The notes under the pieces are model-generated. The model had not been told where the DNA came from. It saw only the letters and a list, made by a program, of their open reading frames with translations, and searched no databases. Below, in pieces: positions 18,484 to 27,644 of a stretch of DNA of 48,784 nucleotides. The stretch spans positions 1 to 48,784 of the forward strand of contig LNQR01000031.1 of assembly GCA_001541255.1 (NCBI GenBank), in the 5' to 3' direction. Both the position numbers and the translations under genes were made by a program. Position 1 is the first letter of the stretch. Each line of letters starts with the position of its first letter. Source of the stretch: Candidatus Magnetominusculus xianensis (GTDB lineage Bacteria > Nitrospirota > Thermodesulfovibrionia > Thermodesulfovibrionales > Magnetobacteriaceae).

Positions 18484-20292
18484 TCAAACTGTTTTCGAAT
18501 ACCTGACTGGTACAAGCATATTTATAGCTCCGAAGTCAAGCCTTTCTAGTTCTCTTATAACTGTAAACATTAAACAGGATATTTTTCTATCATAAACCAT
18601 TTTATATGGATAGTTGTTTTTATAATCCCATCCATCTGAACATGCTACAGTTACGCTGTACTCACCACCAGGAAAATAATTATTATCAAACAAAAAACTG
18701 ATACTCAAATAACCTGTAAGGTCTTTAATGCCTTCCTCTTCGTTCATGCCGGTTGACTGCCAGAACATATACACTCCATCAGAGCGCGTTATCTTTATTG
18801 AGACATTAACAGAAGGAACATTTTTATGTGCACATATTTGTATTCTTATTATAAACGGCTGTCGTTCTTTAACAATATTGAGCACACGTCCGTTGACAAT
18901 AACTTCAGCACTCTGTATTTCTACGGCCGGTTTGTTTTCATTAGATATTTTATTAGCAGTACAAATCTGTAATTCTTTAGAAACTATAGGGAGCTTTATA
19001 TCAGAAGTAATAGAAACCCATCCATCTTCCATTACTTCGTAAAATACATTGTCCACCTTCTTCCATGTGCCAGTTGATTTATCTGCAAACGCAATTGTCA
19101 GCTTTTCCTTGTTGGAAAGCGACGATACCTCGATTCTCATCTTTATGTTTAATTCGTTTATATTTTTCTGATGGTATTTTATCAATATTTGTCCACCCTT
19201 GTTCTTTCCAGAGTTATTACATAGAATACGACTGTTATGAGTCTCTTTTGTATAAAATGTACCCCATTCGGAATAAACAACGTCCAAACAGGCATATACG
19301 TCAGTTTTGTTCATATCTGATATCCCAAGGTCTATATTTTGCTCATCGATTCCTTCATAAGACAATATTATTTTACGGACATAATGAATATCTTTAAAAA
19401 GGAGCTTGTTGTTATCAGGCTGGAGCCGTACTCGATAAATATCGCCAGTCTCTATTTCTGACACATACAATATATTGGATGCTAAGTACTTCTGTCTTCT
19501 ACCTCCGTCTCTAATTTCTATGTCCTCCTTGTTATAATTGTCCTCTTCATAGAGTCGCAGCATATCTTCAGTACTGCCCATATTGCGAATATTTCCATTT
19601 TCAAGCCATATAACCGTATCGCATAACATTCGAACTGCGCTTGTTGAATGGCTAACGAATATCAGTGCATTGCCGCGATTACAAAGGTCTAACATCCTTT
19701 TCATCGCTTTGCCTGCAAAAAAGGCATCTCCAACACTTAATATCTCATCAATGACTAATATATCAGGTTTTAATGCGGTAGCTATGGCAAATGAAAGCCG
19801 TGTGTACATCCCTGAACTGTATGTTATTAAGGGTTTGTATATAAAATGTCCAAGTTCGGTGAAATCGATAATATCTTCCGTGATTTCAGCAATCTCTGAC
19901 TGCTTACAACCGTTAATAATAAGGTTAAAACGGATGTTTTCTATCCCTGTCTCTTGCAGGTTCAACAAGGAGTTAAGGCTCAACAATGCCGATATTCTTC
20001 CATCTATAATAACTTTACCGGAAGTCGGCGGCAGATTTCCTGTCAGTATCTTCAGTAACGTACTCTTGCCTGAACCATTTAGGCCTACTATTCCAACCCG
20101 TTGTTTTTCTTTTACCGTGAAGGAGATATCTCTTAATGCCCAGAAAAGATCATTTCGGTTTTTACCGGTCAAAAACTCCAGTATCACATCCTTGGGTGTA
20201 TTATATACGGGGAATGCCTTGCTTAGATTCCTGACTGAAATTACTGTCTTAACGTCTGTGTTATTTTCTGCAGTATCCATTCGCTTTATCAT
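18484..20292 (-). CDS. wzt: Wzt-type ABC transporter ATP-binding protein with long C-terminal domain
   Basis: 602 residues after start correction. The ATPase domain has Walker A GLNGSGKSTLLKIL, signature YSSGMYTRLSFA, Walker B DILVIDEILSVGD and switch LIFVSHSTSAV. After residue 240 come about 360 residues predicted as two beta-rich domains; the last (FIIRIQICAHKNVPSVNVSI to FPGGEYSVTVACSDGWD) resembles the Wzt_C carbohydrate-binding domain. Typical Wzt proteins are nearer 400-450 residues, so the middle part is additional. The frame is open to GTG at 20388, but ATG at 20292 overlaps the permease stop as ATGA and is preferred. It exports finished polysaccharide with Wzm. Confidence 0.9.
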   Translation of the reverse strand: MIKRMDTAENNTDVKTVISVRNLSKAFPVYNTPKDVILEFLTGKNRNDLFWALRDISFTVKEKQRVGIVGLNGSGKSTLLKILTGNLPPTSGKVIIDGRISALLSLNSLLNLQETGIENIRFNLIINGCKQSEIAEITEDIIDFTELGHFIYKPLITYSSGMYTRLSFAIATALKPDILVIDEILSVGDAFFAGKAMKRMLDLCNRGNALIFVSHSTSAVRMLCDTVIWLENGNIRNMGSTEDMLRLYEEDNYNKEDIEIRDGGRRQKYLASNILYVSEIETGDIYRVRLQPDNNKLLFKDIHYVRKIILSYEGIDEQNIDLGISDMNKTDVYACLDVVYSEWGTFYTKETHNSRILCNNSGKNKGGQILIKYHQKNINELNIKMRIEVSSLSNKEKLTIAFADKSTGTWKKVDNVFYEVMEDGWVSITSDIKLPIVSKELQICTANKISNENKPAVEIQSAEVIVNGRVLNIVKERQPFIIRIQICAHKNVPSVNVSIKITRSDGVYMFWQSTGMNEEEGIKDLTGYLSISFLFDNNYFPGGEYSVTVACSDGWDYKNNYPYKMVYDRKISCLMFTVIRELERLDFGAINMLVPVRYSKTV

Positions 20293-21128
20293 AACACATG
20301 TCCAAACCAAATCTTTAATTTCCTGAACACGCGGTAACCAAAATAAAAAATCCCTGAACTCAATACAAAAAAGCCAAGCCATGCCCACTTATGCTCAAAA
20401 CGTCCGTAATACAGCGCATCCTGGTAACACCACGTAAGATAGCTGAATGGATTCAAATAAAGCAGCGGCCTGAAAATCGCGGGAACCTGATCCGGCTGGT
20501 AAAAAACCGGCGTAATATAAAGACCTACGATGCTGAAAACCTGAATGAAATCCCTGACATCCCTGAAAAATACTCCAACAGAGGAAAGCATATAGCATAC
20601 CCCTGACATGGCCAGCATCTGAAAAAATATTAAAAACGGCAGCAACATATATGTCCAAAGTAATTTATGGTGGGTACTGAGTACATATACTATTAGTATG
20701 GTCAGAGATATGAACATACTCAGCAGGGATACGATAACACCTTTGAGCGGGAGTATTTCTACTGGAAACACGACCTGTTTGACCAAATTTGCATTGTTTA
20801 TGATTACTGTGGTGCTTTTGGCCATGGATTCCTGAAAGCTTATCCACGGAATAAGCCCTGAAAGTATGTAAGTAGTGTAATCAAGAGGCATGTCAACTGT
20901 ACCACCCATTTTCATTTTGAAAACGAATGTAAAGACAAAGACATATATCCCTATCATAACTAAAGGGTGTCCAAATGCCCAGAAGTTCCCAAATACTTTA
21001 CCAATAGACCTGTCTCTGACCTCTCGCCTTGCCATTTCTATTGTCACACGGCGATGGCGTGTCACCAGGCCGTAAAGCTCACGAAAGGCCTGGAAATGTC
21101 CGCTTACGTTAAACAGCGCTTGTATCAT
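20289..21128 (-). CDS. wzm: Wzm-type ABC-2 polysaccharide export permease
   Basis: 279 residues with about six membrane segments and the ABC-2 pattern: IGKVFGNFWAFGHPLVMIGI at the first segment and YLNPFSYLTWCYQDALYYG near the end. It forms the transmembrane channel of the O-antigen/capsule exporter with the neighbouring ATPase. Start ATG overlaps the asnB stop (ATGA). The presence of this pair means the glycan is completed in the cytoplasm and exported by the ABC route rather than by Wzx/Wzy. Confidence 0.92.
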   Translation of the reverse strand: MIQALFNVSGHFQAFRELYGLVTRHRRVTIEMARREVRDRSIGKVFGNFWAFGHPLVMIGIYVFVFTFVFKMKMGGTVDMPLDYTTYILSGLIPWISFQESMAKSTTVIINNANLVKQVVFPVEILPLKGVIVSLLSMFISLTILIVYVLSTHHKLLWTYMLLPFLIFFQMLAMSGVCYMLSSVGVFFRDVRDFIQVFSIVGLYITPVFYQPDQVPAIFRPLLYLNPFSYLTWCYQDALYYGRFEHKWAWLGFFVLSSGIFYFGYRVFRKLKIWFGHVL

Positions 21129-23047
21129 CGGGCAGCCTCATTGCAATTGATCAAACCCGCAACATCCCCATTAAGAAATATCTTACACCAGTTTTCAAAG
21201 TTCAACAACGACCAAATCAGAAGCCGTCTGTTTTTTTTTCCTTCCAGGTGTTCTGTTATAAGGCCCTTTATAGTGTTTCTGTCAAAGTAATTATAGATGC
21301 TGGCCTTATCGTTGAACAGCATACGCTTAACATAATCTATGCTCTCGCCCTTAAACCAACTCGCATCAGGGGCGGAAAAACCCTGCTTTATTGCGCCTGC
21401 CATTTCTTTTGGGATATATTTCTCCATTACTTTTCTTAAAATCAGTTTGCCATCCCTTGTTTTCAGAAAATATTTCTCGTTTTTAGGGGCTGGTTCGTTT
21501 TCGTCTATCTTTACAACTTCATTCAGATTTTTTAGTTTCATGCTGACAGGGATTTTCATCGCGAAATCAACTAAGTCGTTATCAAGAAATGGTACCCTTG
21601 TCTCAAGACTATGTCCCATGCTTAGTTTGTCCTCAACAACAAGGAGTCCGTGGAGAAAGGTCTTTGCCTCAAGATAAAGTGAGTGGTTGATATAATCTTC
21701 TGGCCTGGTTAACTCTTCAGCACGTTTGTAAAAGACATTCCTGAATATGTCACGTGTCCATACGTGCTTTACTTCATTCCATATGGGTCTGAAGACTTCC
21801 TTTATCAATTTATTTGGTATGAGCCGCTGCCAGAAGGCATAATGGTTGTCAATGTAGTGCTCAAAGGTGCTGTTGTCAGCCGCCCTGTAATAGCGCCATG
21901 GATAACCTCCAAATAGTTCATCCCCACCGACACCGGAAAGCACCACTTTTACAAACTTGGAGGCAAGACCGGATATGTAAAAGTTCGGGTAGCTTTGTCC
22001 TACCCGTGGCTCCTCAAGATGCCATGTAAACAGTGGTAATATCCTCTCCATGTCCCCGGACTTGAGAACCATCTCGTAGTGCTCGGTTTTGTAAATATAG
22101 GACAGGTATTCGGCACTTCTGCGCTCATCGAAATTAAGCTCTATACCAGAGGCCGAACGCAAATCAAACCCACAGGTAAAGGTCTTTATATATGGCAAAT
22201 GCCTGGCGGCTATAGCCGTTATAGAGCCGGAGTCAACACCACCGCTTAGATAAGAACCAATATCGACATCGCTTACAAGCTGCCTGCTTACAGCCTGGCA
22301 AAAGAGCCTGTCAAGCTCTTCAATATACGCATTCTCATCATCGGCAGTCTCTGGCTCTGCAAAATCATAGTCCCAATAACGAACGATTTTAAGCCGATTG
22401 CTGTCACATCCCACTGGCAAGTTGGCATAACAGCCCGGAGGAAACATGGTTATCCCTTTAAGCAGTGTCTTGTCGGTGAATATGTTTTGAAATGTGAAGT
22501 ACTCAAGCAGGGCCTCAAGGTCAATCTCCCTGCCGACAGACGGATGCACAAGGATGGCCTTCTGTTCAGATGCAAATATAAATGTGCTGCCAGAGAACTT
22601 GTAGTACAGGGGCTTTATGCCATAGCGGTCTCGCGCAAGGAAAAGATCCTGGCGGTTTTTGTCCCATACGGCAAAGGCAAACATCCCGTTGAAATGCTTT
22701 ACACAGTCCTGCCCCCAGTGTACATATGCGTTTAGTACCACCTCGGAGTCGGTCTTTGAGTGGAAAGAATATCCTAGTGATTCCAGCTCCTTGCGAATCG
22801 ATAAAAAATTATAGACCTCGCCATTATACACAATAGCGTAGCGCTTGTCAGCGGTTGTCATTGGCTGGTGTCCTGCTGCTGACAGATCGATTATGGCAAG
22901 CCGCCTGTGGCCCAGGCCTATAAATTTGTCCAAGTAAAGACCTTCTCCATCAGGGCCCCTGTGGGCTATGCTGTCCGTCATGCCGCGCAGCACTTCTGGT
23001 GATACCAGTTGTCCATTTAGATTAAGAATGCCTGCAAGTCCACACAT
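21125..23047 (-). CDS. asnB: Asparagine synthetase (glutamine-hydrolysing)
   Basis: 640 residues. The N-terminal glutaminase domain begins MCGLAGI, so Cys2 is the nucleophile, and has AHRGPDGEG and the YNGEVYNF motif. The synthetase domain has the PP-loop SYLSGGVDSGSITA. Such enzymes amidate Asp, and in glycan clusters homologues amidate uronic acids (WbpS-like). Its position between sugar-nucleotide genes and the exporter favours the glycan role, which fits the predicted diaminouronic acid pathway next to it. No clear ribosome site is seen; the upstream 13-bp repeats occupy that position. Confidence 0.9.
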   Translation of the reverse strand: MCGLAGILNLNGQLVSPEVLRGMTDSIAHRGPDGEGLYLDKFIGLGHRRLAIIDLSAAGHQPMTTADKRYAIVYNGEVYNFLSIRKELESLGYSFHSKTDSEVVLNAYVHWGQDCVKHFNGMFAFAVWDKNRQDLFLARDRYGIKPLYYKFSGSTFIFASEQKAILVHPSVGREIDLEALLEYFTFQNIFTDKTLLKGITMFPPGCYANLPVGCDSNRLKIVRYWDYDFAEPETADDENAYIEELDRLFCQAVSRQLVSDVDIGSYLSGGVDSGSITAIAARHLPYIKTFTCGFDLRSASGIELNFDERRSAEYLSYIYKTEHYEMVLKSGDMERILPLFTWHLEEPRVGQSYPNFYISGLASKFVKVVLSGVGGDELFGGYPWRYYRAADNSTFEHYIDNHYAFWQRLIPNKLIKEVFRPIWNEVKHVWTRDIFRNVFYKRAEELTRPEDYINHSLYLEAKTFLHGLLVVEDKLSMGHSLETRVPFLDNDLVDFAMKIPVSMKLKNLNEVVKIDENEPAPKNEKYFLKTRDGKLILRKVMEKYIPKEMAGAIKQGFSAPDASWFKGESIDYVKRMLFNDKASIYNYFDRNTIKGLITEHLEGKKNRRLLIWSLLNFENWCKIFLNGDVAGLINCNEAAR

Positions 23048-23048
23048 A

Positions 23049-23087
23049 GCTATTTGTCCGGGCTATTTGTCCGGGCTATTTGTCTGG
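23049..23087. repeat. Three tandem copies of a 13-bp unit
   Basis: The plus-strand unit gctatttgtccgg occurs at 23049-23061, 23062-23074 and 23075-23087 (last copy with one change). The array covers the stop codon of the epimerase gene and the whole spacer before the asnB start. It replaces any good ribosome site. Copy-number change would alter only the spacing between the two genes unless it also reached the codons. Confidence 0.9.
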
Positions 23088-24092
23088 AAGTCCTGCCTCA
23101 CGGCGTCTACGGGCAACATCTTCCTTATGCGTACTGCGCCAGTCAATCAGCATTTGCAGTCCTGTTGGCAGATCGACACCAGCGCGAAAACCTATTTCCT
23201 TTTCTGCTTTCTTTGGACAACCTACTCGATTATTTACAAATGTTATGCCATCTGGCTCATACTTTATTGTTAGGTCAGAACCTACAATTTTTAATATTAT
23301 CTCTGCAAGTTCCTTTATCGTAGTTTTTTTACCCATTCCAACATTATAAAAAGTATCTGTTGTGTCCGCCTTCATAGCGCAGATGTTGGCTTTTGCACAA
23401 TCTGTCACATATATGAAGTCATAAGCCTGAGAACCGTCACCGTAAACCACAGGGGGAAGGCCATTGTCGAGGCGGTCAAGAATCTTCATTATGACGGCTA
23501 TATATGCGCCATGATAGTCCTGCCTTGCACCGTAAACATTCATATAACGCAGTCCTACATACTCAAAGCGCTTATCGCTGTTCATGTAACGATTATACAG
23601 TGACCTGAACATATGTTCCCCTGCTATCTTTGTCGCCCCATAGAAATTAGTATTGTTGTACTGGTGATTTTCCGTCATTGGTTCCTCTATGGCGTTACCA
23701 TAGACTGATGCCGACGAGGAATAAACAATTCGTTTGACCCCATTGTTCAGACAGGCTTCAATTACGTTGAATGTACCGCCAATGTTTACTTCAAATGCGG
23801 AACGAGGATATTCATGGCAGTGCAGAAGCCAAAGCGCGGCAAAATGGAATACCCCATCAATGCCCTTCATCGCCATATTGAGAGTGTCGGTATGAAGTAT
23901 ATCGCCGCCAGCGCTGAATATATTGACTCGAGGGTCTTTTAAGGCCTCAGTGAGGTTTTCTTCTCTTCCTCTGGTAAAGTTGTCATAAATCCTTATCTGC
24001 GCCACATCTTCCTCTAATAGCTTGTCCACAGTGTGCGAACCTATAAGGCCGGCTCCACCTATAATCAACAATTTCTTACCACGTATATCCAA
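23076..24092 (-). CDS. NAD-dependent epimerase/dehydratase (UDP-sugar 4-epimerase-like)
   Basis: 338 residues of the extended short-chain dehydrogenase type. The NAD motif is GGAGLIGSHTVDKLL (GxxGxxG), the catalytic Ser is in YSSSASVYG, and the catalytic Tyr/Lys pair is in NFYGATKIAGEHMF. The best general guess is a UDP-glucose or UDP-GlcNAc 4-epimerase or 4,6-dehydratase-like enzyme acting on nucleotide sugars. The start is TTG at 24092, with AGGAG 6 bases upstream. It sits between the aminotransferase and asnB. Confidence 0.87.
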   Translation of the reverse strand: MDIRGKKLLIIGGAGLIGSHTVDKLLEEDVAQIRIYDNFTRGREENLTEALKDPRVNIFSAGGDILHTDTLNMAMKGIDGVFHFAALWLLHCHEYPRSAFEVNIGGTFNVIEACLNNGVKRIVYSSSASVYGNAIEEPMTENHQYNNTNFYGATKIAGEHMFRSLYNRYMNSDKRFEYVGLRYMNVYGARQDYHGAYIAVIMKILDRLDNGLPPVVYGDGSQAYDFIYVTDCAKANICAMKADTTDTFYNVGMGKKTTIKELAEIILKIVGSDLTIKYEPDGITFVNNRVGCPKKAEKEIGFRAGVDLPTGLQMLIDWRSTHKEDVARRRREAGLPDK

Positions 24093-24140
24093 AGTTTTCT
24101 CCTATTGTGTCATGACAATTGTTCTGTCCGATATATCCTA

Positions 24141-25337
24141 TCAGGGGTTGATTGTCGAAATATACGTATCAAACTTCCTCGCTTGTTCCGCTATGTAAAG
24201 TGTATCCTCTTGTCTTTGAAGCGGTTCTATTGGCAGACTTAAAACACTATCGCACGCATCTTCGGCGTGAATAGGAATGCTGAACGCTTCTGCAGCAAAA
24301 TTTTTGAAAACTTCCATCCTATGAAGCGGACGAGGGTAATAGACCATGCTGGAGATATTGTTTTTTTTTAGATATGCCTGCAGTTGATCCCTTTTTCCGT
24401 CTTTAACCATGATTGTGTATTGATTATACACATGATAATCCCCATTCTCAGCCGAAAGTTTAGCGGCAGATAAAGTTAAACAACTTAAGTCATATAGTGC
24501 AGCGTTATATAGCTGTGCAATAGCCCTTCTCTTTTCATTGAGAGTGTCAATGTATTTAAACTTCGCAAGGACAACGGCTGCCTGTAATGTATCAATCCGC
24601 GCGTTATACCCGATATGTTTAGCGTTGTATTTATCAGTACCGCCGTGTTTTAAAAGCATTCTGATAATATCTGCAATTTCATCGTCATTAGTTGATACCA
24701 TACCGCCGTCTCCAAATCCACCGAGATTTTTTGAGGGGAAAAAACTAAACGCCCCACATGTCCCTAGCGAACCAAGTTTTTTATTATCCCACATACCACC
24801 GAACGCTTGAGCGGCATCCTCCACTACAAAGAGATTGTAGGTTTGCGCTATGCCCATAATCTCATCCATATCGCATGGCCTGCCGTAGAGATGAACTGGA
24901 ATTATTCCTACCACATTGCCAGACGCTGAACCACCATCATGGGAGTTTAGATACTCCCTGATTTTAACCGGGTCTATATTATAAGTATCGGGGTCAATAT
25001 CGATAAAGACTGGTGTGGCCCCTGCCCTTAATATCGCATCTGCCGTGGCAGTAAATGTTAGCGGAGTTGTAATTATTCCATCGGATCTATCGAAATACTC
25101 CTTTCCTTTAGTCTTTATTGACAGTGCCCGCAGGGAAAGAACCAGTGCCTCTGTACCGGATGAAACGCCTATACAATGTTTGACGCCAAGATATGATGAG
25201 ATTGTATCTTCCAGTTGTCCTACCTCTGGCCCAAAAATCCAATGTTGATGCTCAAGACACCTCCTGATTGCGGAGTCGATTTCGTCTTTCATATATTCAT
25301 ATTCAAGCCTTAGAGAAAGCATTGGGATATGTCTCAT
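24141..25337 (-). CDS. DegT-family aminotransferase, WbpE-like
   Basis: 398 residues. The PLP lysine lies in FSFFPSKNLGGFGDGGMVST, and the N-terminus has CIGVSSGTEALVLSLRAL. The KNLGGFGDGG form is typical of WbpE/WlbC enzymes that make UDP-2-acetamido-3-amino-uronic acid from the 3-keto sugar. The preceding gene encodes the matching oxidase and acetyltransferase in one chain, and the two overlap by ATGA, so this functional guess is well supported by context. WbpA (UDP-GlcNAc 6-dehydrogenase), the first enzyme, is not in this window. Confidence 0.88.
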   Translation of the reverse strand: MRHIPMLSLRLEYEYMKDEIDSAIRRCLEHQHWIFGPEVGQLEDTISSYLGVKHCIGVSSGTEALVLSLRALSIKTKGKEYFDRSDGIITTPLTFTATADAILRAGATPVFIDIDPDTYNIDPVKIREYLNSHDGGSASGNVVGIIPVHLYGRPCDMDEIMGIAQTYNLFVVEDAAQAFGGMWDNKKLGSLGTCGAFSFFPSKNLGGFGDGGMVSTNDDEIADIIRMLLKHGGTDKYNAKHIGYNARIDTLQAAVVLAKFKYIDTLNEKRRAIAQLYNAALYDLSCLTLSAAKLSAENGDYHVYNQYTIMVKDGKRDQLQAYLKKNNISSMVYYPRPLHRMEVFKNFAAEAFSIPIHAEDACDSVLSLPIEPLQRQEDTLYIAEQARKFDTYISTINP

Positions 25338-26896
25338 ATCTGTCTTAATCCTTTATCCTCTAACAAGTATTCACTGTTGCAGAGGTTACAGGAATAACTA
25401 TATTTCAATATGACGCCACACTTGCATATCCAGTTAATCTGTTTTGCCGGCACACCTGCCACAACAGCAAAATCAGGCACATCAGATTTCACTACAGCGC
25501 CAGCTCCTATCATAGCATACCGTCCTATAGTAACCCCGCAGACAATCGTTGAATTAGCCCCGATTGTAGCCCCTCGCTTAACTATTGTCTGTCTGAATTC
25601 ATGCTTTCTTTCCATAAACGCCCGCGGGTTATACACATTAGTAAACACACAGGATGGGCCGCAGAAGACATCATCTTCCAATAACACGCCTTTATAAATC
25701 GATACATTGTTCTGAACCTTACACCCATTTCCAATTTCAACATCCGGTCCTATCATAACGTTCTGCCCTATCACACATTTGCTTCCAATCTTCGAACTTC
25801 TAAGAATATGGGAAAAATGCCATATTGCGGTCCCACTGCCAACCTCCACCCCTTCATCGATATAGGCACTTTCGTGGACAAAATAAGAAGTGTCAGCTGA
25901 ACGGTGATTAACCACATTAGAGGCAAGGCTGGCCTCTGCAGACTCCAATACCTTTAAAACCCTTATGGCCTCATAGCCATCAGTTCTCGGCCTGCTTCCT
26001 AAGTTAATACATTCTATAAAATGCCTTAACTCTTCTTTTAGCGGTTCTTTACTGTCAAAATCGACTGTTTGATATTCAGATTTTTCGGCTACAGGTACTT
26101 TTCCGTCTTTCCAGTTTATTTTGTGGTTATACAGTTGCAGCTTATCTTTTGCGACGTCATCGAATACTATCATAGACTTTGACCCAACGACAATGAGTTT
26201 TTGCTCTTTATATGGATGCAGCCAGCTTACAAAAACATGACCCTTTACGTCATTGCTGAACTGAAGAGTCGTTAACGTCGTATCATATATACCTTTATTA
26301 AGATAAGCACCGCCGGTAGCAGATACCTTCAACGGTTCCTCGCCGACAATCATGAGAATAACCGAAATATCGTGAGGCGCAAAACTCCACAAAATATTTT
26401 CTTCCATTCTGAGTTTCCCTATATTAAGGCGATTTGAATAAATATACCTGATTTTACCTATTGTACCCATCGATATAAGTTCCTTCAACTTTATTATTGC
26501 AGGATGGTAGTGAAGTATATGACCAACCATCAATATTTTATTTTTTCGTGCAGCAATCTCTGTCAGTTCCACTGCCTCTACAGATCTTAAAGACAATGGT
26601 TTTTCTACAAATACATCCTTGTTGGCTAACAAGCAACTCCTCACGAGTTCATAATGGGAAACAGCCGGTGTAGAAATAGCAACAGCCTTTATATCCTTAT
26701 TTCTTAACACATCTTCAAACGATGTGGTAAAGCGAATGTCCGGCATATTCCCTTTTAACTCGCTCACAAGATTAGGGTCTATATCGCACGCTGTATGAAT
26801 CACACCTAATTCATGCAAATTACGCAGGGTATTCTTCCCCCAGTAGCCAAGTCCAACTAGTCCGATATGGAGGATATTTCTTTCATTGAATTTCAC
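25334..26896 (-). CDS. Fused Gfo/Idh/MocA oxidoreductase and hexapeptide acetyltransferase (WbpB-WbpD-like)
   Basis: 520 residues. Residues 1-about 330 are a Gfo/Idh/MocA dehydrogenase (IGLVGLGYWGKNTLRNL, then the EKPLSL motif). Residues about 335-490 are a left-handed beta-helix N-acetyltransferase (AIWHFSHI, VIGQNVMIGPDVEIGNGCKV, ATIGANSTIVCGVTIG). The tail has CKCG and CNLC, a possible zinc ribbon. Together they match WbpB (3-oxidase) and WbpD (3-N-acetyltransferase) of the UDP-GlcNAc(3NAc)A pathway. Start is GTG at 26896 with GGAG nearby. Regulation should follow the antiterminator just upstream. Confidence 0.9.
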   Translation of the reverse strand: MKFNERNILHIGLVGLGYWGKNTLRNLHELGVIHTACDIDPNLVSELKGNMPDIRFTTSFEDVLRNKDIKAVAISTPAVSHYELVRSCLLANKDVFVEKPLSLRSVEAVELTEIAARKNKILMVGHILHYHPAIIKLKELISMGTIGKIRYIYSNRLNIGKLRMEENILWSFAPHDISVILMIVGEEPLKVSATGGAYLNKGIYDTTLTTLQFSNDVKGHVFVSWLHPYKEQKLIVVGSKSMIVFDDVAKDKLQLYNHKINWKDGKVPVAEKSEYQTVDFDSKEPLKEELRHFIECINLGSRPRTDGYEAIRVLKVLESAEASLASNVVNHRSADTSYFVHESAYIDEGVEVGSGTAIWHFSHILRSSKIGSKCVIGQNVMIGPDVEIGNGCKVQNNVSIYKGVLLEDDVFCGPSCVFTNVYNPRAFMERKHEFRQTIVKRGATIGANSTIVCGVTIGRYAMIGAGAVVKSDVPDFAVVAGVPAKQINWICKCGVILKYSYSCNLCNSEYLLEDKGLRQI

Positions 26897-26968
26897 AAAG
26901 CTCCGCCCTTTCAGCTACATTCCCCATCTCCGGCGAAAATAACTGATATAGCTAACGAAATACAAAAT

Positions 26969-27490
26969 CTAGTTTATATTATAATCTACATCTAAGGGGT
27001 CTATTGTGATAGACAGTGCCCGTTGAAGAATGTCTATTGAAACAACTAATTTGTAATTACTCAACTTTTTAACAAGAAAGCCTTCTGCTCCCAAAAGCGG
27101 GCCTTTTTTTATCCTGACTTTTTGGCCTTCCTTTAAATACGGATAAACATCTGTCGATTGTTTGCATTCTACAATTTTCTTAAGCGATAAAATCTCATTC
27201 TGCGATATATACGACGGTTGACATTGAGTCGAACCGAGGATTCGAACAACACCCTGCGTCCTTAGAATAGAGAGGATTTCAGCATAACGGTTAGCAATGT
27301 TTGCAAACACATATCCATTGAAAATTGGAAATTCTTTTAGTTTCTTCACGTTCTTCCATCTTTGAAGACGTTCAATCGTTGGCAAAAAACATTCTATATT
27401 TTTTTTCGCCAACAACCCTGAGACTTTGAACTCACACCTGCTTTTTACATACACAGCACACCATCCGCTGCTTACGTCAGATTGTATCAC
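26969..27490 (-). CDS. NusG/RfaH-like transcription antiterminator (UpxY-type)
   Basis: 173 residues. The N-terminal NGN domain reads GWCAVYVKSRCEFKVSGLL and FPIFNGYVFANI; the C-terminal KOW domain reads EGQKVRIKKGPLLGAEGFLVKK. Proteins like this ride on RNA polymerase and prevent early termination in long capsule or O-antigen operons; it is the first gene of a 27-kb cluster on the same strand. The start is GTG at 27490, overlapping the stop of a 32-codon ORF as GTGA. No ops element (GGCGGTAG) was found in the leader, so the recruitment signal is different or absent. Confidence 0.9.
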   Translation of the reverse strand: MIQSDVSSGWCAVYVKSRCEFKVSGLLAKKNIECFLPTIERLQRWKNVKKLKEFPIFNGYVFANIANRYAEILSILRTQGVVRILGSTQCQPSYISQNEILSLKKIVECKQSTDVYPYLKEGQKVRIKKGPLLGAEGFLVKKLSNYKLVVSIDILQRALSITIDPLDVDYNIN

Positions 27491-27585
27491 CGCGTACCTC
27501 GCTGCGACTCTTTCGCAAAGTACGTAGCCTCTTTTTTTAACATATATCTTTCCGTCTTAACCTCAGCAAGTTCTAACTTCAGCAT
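27487..27585 (-). CDS. Possible 32-residue ORF coupled to the antiterminator
   Basis: ATG at 27585 opens 32 codons rich in Lys and Glu (MLKLELAEVKTERYMLKKEA and onward). Its TGA stop overlaps the GTG start of the antiterminator gene as GTGA. The overlap could couple translation of the two. No convincing ribosome site is seen and the region upstream is decayed nuoI sequence, so it may also be a chance frame or the tail of that decayed gene. Confidence 0.35.
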   Translation of the reverse strand: MLKLELAEVKTERYMLKKEATYFAKESQRGTR

Positions 27586-27644
27586 AGACAGCTATATCTC
27601 TCTTCTACAGGCTCCACATCTCCGGCATATATTTTCACAGATAC

